Shown here: positions 14,864 through 19,373 of the stretch, in pieces | Numbering within the stretch: the first letter of the stretch is position 1 | How the letters are laid out: each line of letters starts with the position of its first letter | DNA from: Propionibacteriaceae bacterium UBA6238 | GTDB taxonomy: Bacteria > Actinomycetota > Actinomycetes > Propionibacteriales > Propionibacteriaceae | DNA: 19,373 bases | NCBI GenBank assembly: GCA_002441465.1 | Contig: DJWE01000097.1 | Span: 7,607 to 26,979, forward strand | Reading direction: 5' to 3' | Notes under the pieces: model-generated | Database searches by the model: none | Told to the model about the DNA's origin: nothing | Seen by the model: the letters and a program-made list of their open reading frames with translations, nothing else | Translations under genes and position numbers: made by a program

Positions 14864-16314
14864 GCGAGGCGCAGGGCACGGTCACCGACCCCGGCCGGGT
14901 GCGCTTCGGCGCGCTGGGCGCCGTCGTCGGCTTCCTGGTCTTCGTCGAACTCACCAGCGGCGTGATCCAGGGCTTCTACACTCCACTGCTCACCGACATC
15001 GCCCGGCATTTCGGCGTACCGGACGCCGACGTGAACTGGCTGGAGGGCGGTCAGGCGATGGTGGCCGCGATCGTCATCCCGGCGTTCGCGAAGCTCGGCG
15101 ACATGATCGGTCACCGCCGGATGCTGCTGGTCTCGACCGCGTTCACCGCGCTGGCCAGTGCTGCGATGCCCCTGTCCGGCAACTTCTGGCTGTTCCTGGT
15201 GGCCTGGTCACTGCAGGGCTTCTATGTCGTGTGGCTGCCGCTGGAGACCGCCCTGATCTTCTCGCGAGCCCGCGCCACGGGCCACCCGTCCGCGCTGACC
15301 CGAAGGGCAGCCGGGCTGCTGGTCGGGGCACTGGAGATCGGAGTGATCGTGGCCGCGCTGTCGGCGGGCCAGCTGATCGACGTGATCCCGCTGCCCTTCA
15401 TCTTGTGGATCCCCGCCGCGGCGGTGGCGGCCTGCTTCTTCGTGATCCTGTTCGGGGTGAAGGAGTCGCCGGAACTGCACGGCGGGCGATTCGACGCGGT
15501 CGGGCTGGTCCTGGTGGCGCTCGCCCTGCTGGCTTTCACCGGTGGGCTGTTCCTGCTCCGGGTGAACGGTCCCGGCAGCCCGCTGGTCTGGCTGGTCCTG
15601 GTCGTGGGCCTAGCCATGTTCTACCCGTTCGTCCGCTGGGAACTCCGGCATCCCGACCCGGTGGTCGACGTGCGGATGTTCGCCGATTCCGCCCTGTGGC
15701 CGGTGTTCCTGACCGCCGGCCTGTTCGGGGTGAGCGTCCTGGGGGCGCAGGCGCCCCTGTCGACGTACGCGCGCACCGATCCATCGGTGTACGGCTACGG
15801 GCTGGGCGCCAGCAGCGGATTGACCTCGATCCTGATCGGCGTCTACGTGCTCATGCTCGCCGTGGGGGCGCTCCTGCTGCCGGTGGTGACCCGGTTCGTG
15901 ACCCCGCGTTGGGCGCTGGTCGGTGCGAGTGGGTTGGTCGCGGTGGGTTACCTGATGTTCCTTCCGTTCCACGCCACCTTCGCCCAGACCGTCACCAACA
16001 TGGTGATCGCCGGGCTCGGCTCGGGCGCGTTGGTCGCCGCACTGCCGGCGGCGGCGGCGTCCGCGGCACCGCACGGGCAGACGGGGGTTGCGACCGGATT
16101 GACCAACTCGGTCAAGACCGTCGGTGGCGCGATCGCGTCCGCGGTCTTCGGGATCGCGCTCGCCACGCACGCCGACGGCTCTACCGCACAGACCGCGGGT
16201 TCGTTCAGCGGCTACCTCACCGTGTGGACGGTGTGCGGACTCACCGCGCTCGCAGCGGCGATCGCGTTGCTCTTTGTGCCGCGGACGGCATTCAGCGACA
16301 CCGGCGCTCAGTGA
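14860..16314 (+). CDS. MFS transporter, DHA2-like (14 TM)
   Basis: A 484-residue polytopic membrane protein of the major facilitator superfamily. Hydrophobic spans run through nearly the whole length and their number fits 14 rather than 12, as in DHA2 drug/H+ antiporters. The loop after the second span, KLGDMIGHRRMLLVS (about 76-90), is the MFS signature motif A. The GGAIASAVFGIALA span near the C-terminus and the absence of a large cytoplasmic domain also fit DHA2. The start overlaps the M20 stop by 4 nt, so peptidase and exporter are made together; they may act on related compounds. It converges with the kinase-like gene with a 6-bp gap. Confidence 0.94.
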   Translation: MSEAQGTVTDPGRVRFGALGAVVGFLVFVELTSGVIQGFYTPLLTDIARHFGVPDADVNWLEGGQAMVAAIVIPAFAKLGDMIGHRRMLLVSTAFTALASAAMPLSGNFWLFLVAWSLQGFYVVWLPLETALIFSRARATGHPSALTRRAAGLLVGALEIGVIVAALSAGQLIDVIPLPFILWIPAAAVAACFFVILFGVKESPELHGGRFDAVGLVLVALALLAFTGGLFLLRVNGPGSPLVWLVLVVGLAMFYPFVRWELRHPDPVVDVRMFADSALWPVFLTAGLFGVSVLGAQAPLSTYARTDPSVYGYGLGASSGLTSILIGVYVLMLAVGALLLPVVTRFVTPRWALVGASGLVAVGYLMFLPFHATFAQTVTNMVIAGLGSGALVAALPAAAASAAPHGQTGVATGLTNSVKTVGGAIASAVFGIALATHADGSTAQTAGSFSGYLTVWTVCGLTALAAAIALLFVPRTAFSDTGAQ

Positions 16315-16320
16315 GGACGC

Positions 16321-16971
16321 TTACGCCTTCGCTGCGCGGCGAGCCATCGTCGCGTCCACGGTCTCGGCCAGCACCGGATCGATGCTGAGGTTCGCCGCCC
16401 GAGCGGACGCACCGGTCCGCGGGAGCGTCCGTACGGCGGCGACGATCTGCGCCACGGCGTCGGCGTCGGAGCAGTCGGAGGTGTCCACGACCAGGTCGTA
16501 GGCGGACGTGTCAGCCCAGTCGGCGGCGTAGAAGAGCCGGACGAACCGGGCACGGATCGCGTCGTCGGCCTTGAGCAGTTCCGCGGCCTCGTCGGTGTCG
16601 ATGTGGTCGCGCTTGCCGATCCGTCGCGCTCGAACCGGGCTGGACGCGGTGATGAAGACGTTCACCACGTCGGCCATACCTGCGAGCACCCGGTAGCCGC
16701 CCCGACCGAGGATCACGACGTCGCCGCGGGCGGCGATCGCCGCGATGGTCTGGTTCATCATGTCGATCGTGGTCGTGCTGTCCTGGTCGAACAGCTCTCG
16801 GAGCCGGGGCTTGCGATCGTAGATCAGGCTGAGCCGGGTCAGCCCGTACTGGCGGATCACCGCGTTGATCAACGACTTGTCGGCGAACTCGTAGCCGAGC
16901 TCTCCGGCCAGGGTCCGGGCGATCCGTGCGCCATGAGTGCCGAGCTGGCGCGAGATGGTGATGACGGCCAT
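16321..16971 (-). CDS. Cytidylate kinase-like family protein
   Basis: A 216-residue P-loop NTPase-like protein. The N-terminus MAVITISRQLGTHGARIARTLA and the following GYEFADKSLI are the hallmark of the cytidylate kinase-like family (Cytidylate_kin2), and GRGGYRVLAG (about 87-96) is a second family block. These proteins resemble CMP kinase but their substrate is not established. The start at 16971 is fixed by AGAGGAGG 4 nt upstream; a longer in-frame start (17007) would include extra non-conserved residues. A TATTGT -10 is at 17014-17019. The C-terminal 40 residues (PVLAETVDATMARRAAKA end) are poorly characterised. Confidence 0.9.
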   Translation of the reverse strand: MAVITISRQLGTHGARIARTLAGELGYEFADKSLINAVIRQYGLTRLSLIYDRKPRLRELFDQDSTTTIDMMNQTIAAIAARGDVVILGRGGYRVLAGMADVVNVFITASSPVRARRIGKRDHIDTDEAAELLKADDAIRARFVRLFYAADWADTSAYDLVVDTSDCSDADAVAQIVAAVRTLPRTGASARAANLSIDPVLAETVDATMARRAAKA

Positions 16972-17013
16972 GGTGCCTCCTCTGACGGCGAACCTCGATG
17001 TTCGCATGTCCTG

Positions 17014-17019
17014 ACAATA
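17014..17019 (-). promoter_or_regulatory. -10 element of the cytidylate kinase-like gene
   Basis: TATTGT on the minus strand lies about 43 nt upstream of the start codon, allowing a short leader with the AGAGGAGG site. No clear -35. Confidence 0.4.
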
Positions 17020-17105
17020 CTCGGCCGGTGGGGCTCGGGTCAGGTCTTCGCAGGAACGCCCGACGCGTCCGGCTCACCAGCCGCGGTGCCGTGCGGCCCG
17101 CTCGG

Positions 17106-17927
17106 TCAGCCGAGCAGATCGAGGACCGTGCGGCCCACGCCGTCGACGTCGTTGGCCGGCACCACGGCGAAGCCGGCCGACAGCAGGCTGCGGTGTCCAT
17201 TGGCGACCACGTACCCGCGTCCGGCCCAGGCCAGCATCGCGCGGTCGTTCGGCATGTCGCCGAAGGCGACCACGTCGCGAGCCTCGATCCCGAGTTCGGC
17301 GCAGAGCAGGGCCAAGGTGCTCGCCTTGGTCACCCCCGGGGCGCTCAGCTCGAGCAGGCCGTAGGAGCCGGCCACCACCGAATGGGTCAACGTGAGCCGG
17401 TCACCGACCACAGCGGCGGCCTGAGCGGCCAACTGGTCGCTGTCCAGGCCGGTGTGGTAGCCGAGCACCTTGATCACCGGGGCGATCCGATCGGTCAACG
17501 CAGCCAGATCCGTCGTGACCGACCCCGGGGAGGCCCGCTCCACTGACGGGCAGTCGGGTTCGCAGCCGAAGCCGGTGGGTGTCTCGAAGCCGAAGGTGGT
17601 ACCCGGGATCGCCGCACGCAGCGCTTCGGCGACCGCGACGGCCGTCGCACCGTCCAGTGGGAAGCTGCGCTCGACCGTCCGCGTGCGAAGGTCCACCACG
17701 GCCGCTCCGTTGCTGACGATCACCTTCGAGTGAGCCTCGGCGAGCTCGTCGAGCACGTCGAGCCAGCGGAGCGGACGCCCGGTGGCGACCACGAACGGGA
17801 CGCCGAGTTCGGCGGCCCTGCGCGCGGCGGCGAGGTTGGTCGGAGAGACCCGGTGGTCAGAGCCGAGCAGGGTGCCGTCCAGGTCGGTGGCGATGAGCCG
17901 CGGTCGCCCGGCCGGCGAGCCGGTCAC
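17106..17927 (-). CDS. HAD-superfamily hydrolase, Cof type (IIB)
   Basis: A 273-residue phosphatase of the haloacid dehalogenase superfamily. Motif I is DLDGTLL (D15 nucleophile, D17 acid/base), motif II is in VATGRP, motif III lysine is in GVTKASTLALL, and motif IV is GDMPNDRAML. The large C2B cap between motifs II and III places it with Cof-type sugar or nucleotide phosphatases. The start is the GTG at 17927, which overlaps the TGA of the upstream kinase-like membrane protein as GTGA. The open frame continues upstream through the repeat region of that gene, but those residues are an out-of-frame reading of it. Metal-dependent (Mg2+) and cytosolic by family. Confidence 0.94.
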   Translation of the reverse strand: MTGSPAGRPRLIATDLDGTLLGSDHRVSPTNLAAARRAAELGVPFVVATGRPLRWLDVLDELAEAHSKVIVSNGAAVVDLRTRTVERSFPLDGATAVAVAEALRAAIPGTTFGFETPTGFGCEPDCPSVERASPGSVTTDLAALTDRIAPVIKVLGYHTGLDSDQLAAQAAAVVGDRLTLTHSVVAGSYGLLELSAPGVTKASTLALLCAELGIEARDVVAFGDMPNDRAMLAWAGRGYVVANGHRSLLSAGFAVVPANDVDGVGRTVLDLLG

Positions 17928-18778
17928 AGCCGTGAGTTCGGGGTGGGGGAGCCCGGCCCGGACGGCGAGCCCGACGCCGGGGACGGCGAGGCCGACTGCG
18001 GGGACGGCGAGCCCGAGGCGGGCGATGCCGAGGACGGTGACGGGGAACCCGACTGCGGCGAGGGCGACCCCGACTGCGGCGACGCGGACGCGCTGGTCGG
18101 AACCGGGGGCGGCGGGGTCACCGGCGGGGCCTGCTGGAAGATCAGGATCGCGATCAGCACGGCGAGGGCCGCCAGCAGCAGCATCAGCAGCCAGGACGCG
18201 AGGATCGACAGCCAGCCGGCGCGGTCGTGGCGTCCGGGCCAGGGCAGGGGCCACAGTTTCGCGATTCCCGGACGCGTCCGGTCGAGCCAGTGCAGCTGGT
18301 ACCCCGGACCTGCGGGGGTGCCCTGCAACGGCAGCTCGGAGAGGTCGACCTCGGCGAGGATTCGGGCCGCTTCGGCTGCCGAGGCGGGGGAGGCGTCGTA
18401 GGCCAGAGCCACCCAGGGCGTGGCCGGCGTCTCCTCGCCGATCTGCGGGTCGTCGTGCTGGTCGTCGGTGTAGCGGCCGCCGAGTCGTCCCTCGGCCTGT
18501 CCGTGGCCGCCGCGCGCGAGCACGGTGTCGATGTGCATCTGGTTGACGGTGCCCGCGAACCGCTCCCTGGCGCCGGCGTCCGCGGTCGCGCCTTCGGAGA
18601 GCAGAATCAGCATCGCCGCCGTGTTGGCCTGGTCGTGGCCGATGTAGGCCACTCCGGACGGGGTCGCGACGAGCCGTGCCTCCAGCCAGTAGTCGCCGAC
18701 CTTGGGCGGGTCCGACGGCAACAGCGGAGAGAGCCGTGGCGGCTGCGGGCCGTCCGTCGGCGGTTCCGGTGCGGTCAT
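17924..18778 (-). CDS. Membrane protein with kinase-N-lobe-like region and Ser/Pro repeat tail
   Basis: A 284-residue protein of unknown function. Residues 27-81 (VGDYWLEARLVATPSGVAYIGHD, then MLILLSEG, then ARERFAGTVNQM) follow the pattern of a Hanks-type kinase N-lobe. However, the glycine-rich loop is degenerate and the VAIK lysine position is hydrophobic, so it would not bind ATP normally. No catalytic loop or DFG is present. One transmembrane segment lies at about 189-214. The C-terminus (231-280) is a low-complexity tail of SPSPQSG-like repeats, probably extracytoplasmic. It overlaps the HAD gene (GTGA) and diverges from the MoxR gene, whose clusters often contain kinase-related proteins. 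The start at 18778 lacks a strong ribosome binding site. Confidence 0.8.
   Translation of the reverse strand: MTAPEPPTDGPQPPRLSPLLPSDPPKVGDYWLEARLVATPSGVAYIGHDQANTAAMLILLSEGATADAGARERFAGTVNQMHIDTVLARGGHGQAEGRLGGRYTDDQHDDPQIGEETPATPWVALAYDASPASAAEAARILAEVDLSELPLQGTPAGPGYQLHWLDRTRPGIAKLWPLPWPGRHDRAGWLSILASWLLMLLLAALAVLIAILIFQQAPPVTPPPPVPTSASASPQSGSPSPQSGSPSPSSASPASGSPSPQSASPSPASGSPSGPGSPTPNSRL
17939..18088 (-). repeat. Degenerate in-frame repeat coding a Ser/Pro-rich tail
   Basis: Imperfect tandem units encode GSPSPQSG-like residues of the membrane protein. The same DNA read on the plus strand gives GDGEPDCGD-like repeats, a shadow. Such tracts change length easily. Confidence 0.7.
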
Positions 18779-18850
18779 CTCGTCCCATCGTCCTGCGGGG
18801 CGGTCCCGCTGCCCCCATTGTGCCGTACCCCTCCAGCCGCCCTCCCCACC

Positions 18851-18904
18851 CCGAGTTGTCAGAATCTCATTCGCCTATAGCTCAACGAGATTCTGACAAC
18901 TCGG
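18851..18904. repeat. Perfect 18-bp inverted repeat, 18-nt loop
   Basis: CCGAGTTGTCAGAATCTC (18851-18868) is the exact reverse complement of 18887-18904, separated by 18 nt containing CTATAG. It lies in the intergenic region between the divergent membrane-protein and MoxR genes, and is AT-richer than its surroundings. No T-run and no flanking direct duplication were seen. Confidence 0.9.
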
Positions 18905-19005
18905 CGATGGGGGACGCAGCGGCGCGCACACAGGGGACGCCTAGGGCCAGCCGGTATCGTGGTCACGCCTTCGGAATGACCAACCTGGACAGCAGGAGAA
19001 CTCGC

Positions 19006-19373
19006 GTGACCGATCCGACCCAGCCCATAGCAGCCCAACCGCAGGGAGCCGACTCCGACGCGGCGAAGGCGGCCAAGGTCCTTGGCGAGGCGATCGCACA
19101 GGTGCAGCGCGTGATCGTCGGCCAGGAGCACATGGTCGAGCAGCTCATGGTGGCCCTGCTGGCCAAGGGGCACTGCCTCCTGGAGGGCGTCCCCGGCGTG
19201 GCGAAGACCCTGGCCGTACGCAGTTTCGCCACGGTCGTGGGTGGTCAGTTCGCGCGGATCCAGTTCACGCCCGACCTGGTTCCCTCCGACATCGTGGGCA
19301 CCCGGATCTACTCCGCGCGGCAGGAGAAGTTCGACATCGCCCTCGGTCCGGTGTTCGTGAACTTCGTGCTCGC
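19006..19373 (+). CDS. MoxR-family AAA+ ATPase, 3' truncated by window
   Basis: The first 122 residues of a MoxR-type AAA+ ATPase, a chaperone-like protein usually acting with VWA/DUF58 proteins on membrane or periplasmic targets. The core begins near residue 27 (LGEAIAQVQRVIVGQEHMVEQLMVALLAKGHCLLEG). Walker A is GVPGVAKT (about 68-75), and the RIQFTPDLVPSDIVGT block (about 91-106) is family-typical. Walker B lies beyond the window. The start is GTG at 19006, with AGGAG about 8 nt upstream. A DUF58 gene is expected downstream from known synteny but is not in the window. Confidence 0.95.
   Translation, partial: MTDPTQPIAAQPQGADSDAAKAAKVLGEAIAQVQRVIVGQEHMVEQLMVALLAKGHCLLEGVPGVAKTLAVRSFATVVGGQFARIQFTPDLVPSDIVGTRIYSARQEKFDIALGPVFVNFVL

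Noticed and set aside
17939..18088. CRISPR-like or satellite array
   Set aside because: Units are imperfect, contiguous and in frame with a Ser/Pro-rich protein tail; no spacers.
17106..18818. HAD hydrolase as a 570-aa fusion with a long N-terminal extension
   Set aside because: The extension is an out-of-frame reading of the kinase-like membrane protein gene; a GTG at 17927 overlapping that gene's stop gives a normal-length HAD protein.

Overview
The window is high-GC DNA whose gene set and style point to an actinobacterium. Signs are a three-domain LigD, a DHA2-type MFS exporter, a MoxR ATPase, many GTG starts, and -10 hexamers placed exactly for leaderless transcription. A Propionibacteriales-like host is a guess from overall character only.

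Left end (1-2560): the 3' two thirds of a Ca2+-type P-type ATPase, then about 600 bp without a convincing gene, ending in a degenerate 3' fragment of a tRNA-Ser gene. The fragment's orientation suggests it is the far att site of an element inserted at an intact tRNA-Ser to the left of the window. The ATPase would then be cargo of that element.

2561-4470: a small stress/redox-looking locus. It holds a Crp/Fnr regulator with an FNR-type recognition helix (E..SR), a convergent two-gene operon for a DUF6448-like exported protein with a His-rich tail, and a short S26 signal-peptidase-like protease resembling Ni-SOD maturation proteases. The operon promoter carries an FNR-like box at exactly -41.5 from a good -10.

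4470-6663: a lower-GC accessory patch. It has a tightly overlapping three-gene operon: a TIR-like (MTH538/ThsB type) protein, a three-TM membrane protein, and a small soluble protein. This looks like a minimal TIR-plus-membrane-effector defence module with no visible ThsA. A long gene-poor stretch follows, then tRNA-Asn(GUU) at 6664-6739.

6775-19373: ordinary dense backbone. In order: a hypothetical protein, a Nudix hydrolase coupled to a PLP decarboxylase, LigD, a divergent DUF389 membrane protein, a Sir2 deacylase, a divergent M20 peptidase overlapping an MFS exporter, a cytidylate-kinase-like protein, a HAD hydrolase overlapping a kinase-N-lobe-like membrane protein, an intergenic 18-bp perfect inverted repeat, and the start of a MoxR ATPase cut by the window end.
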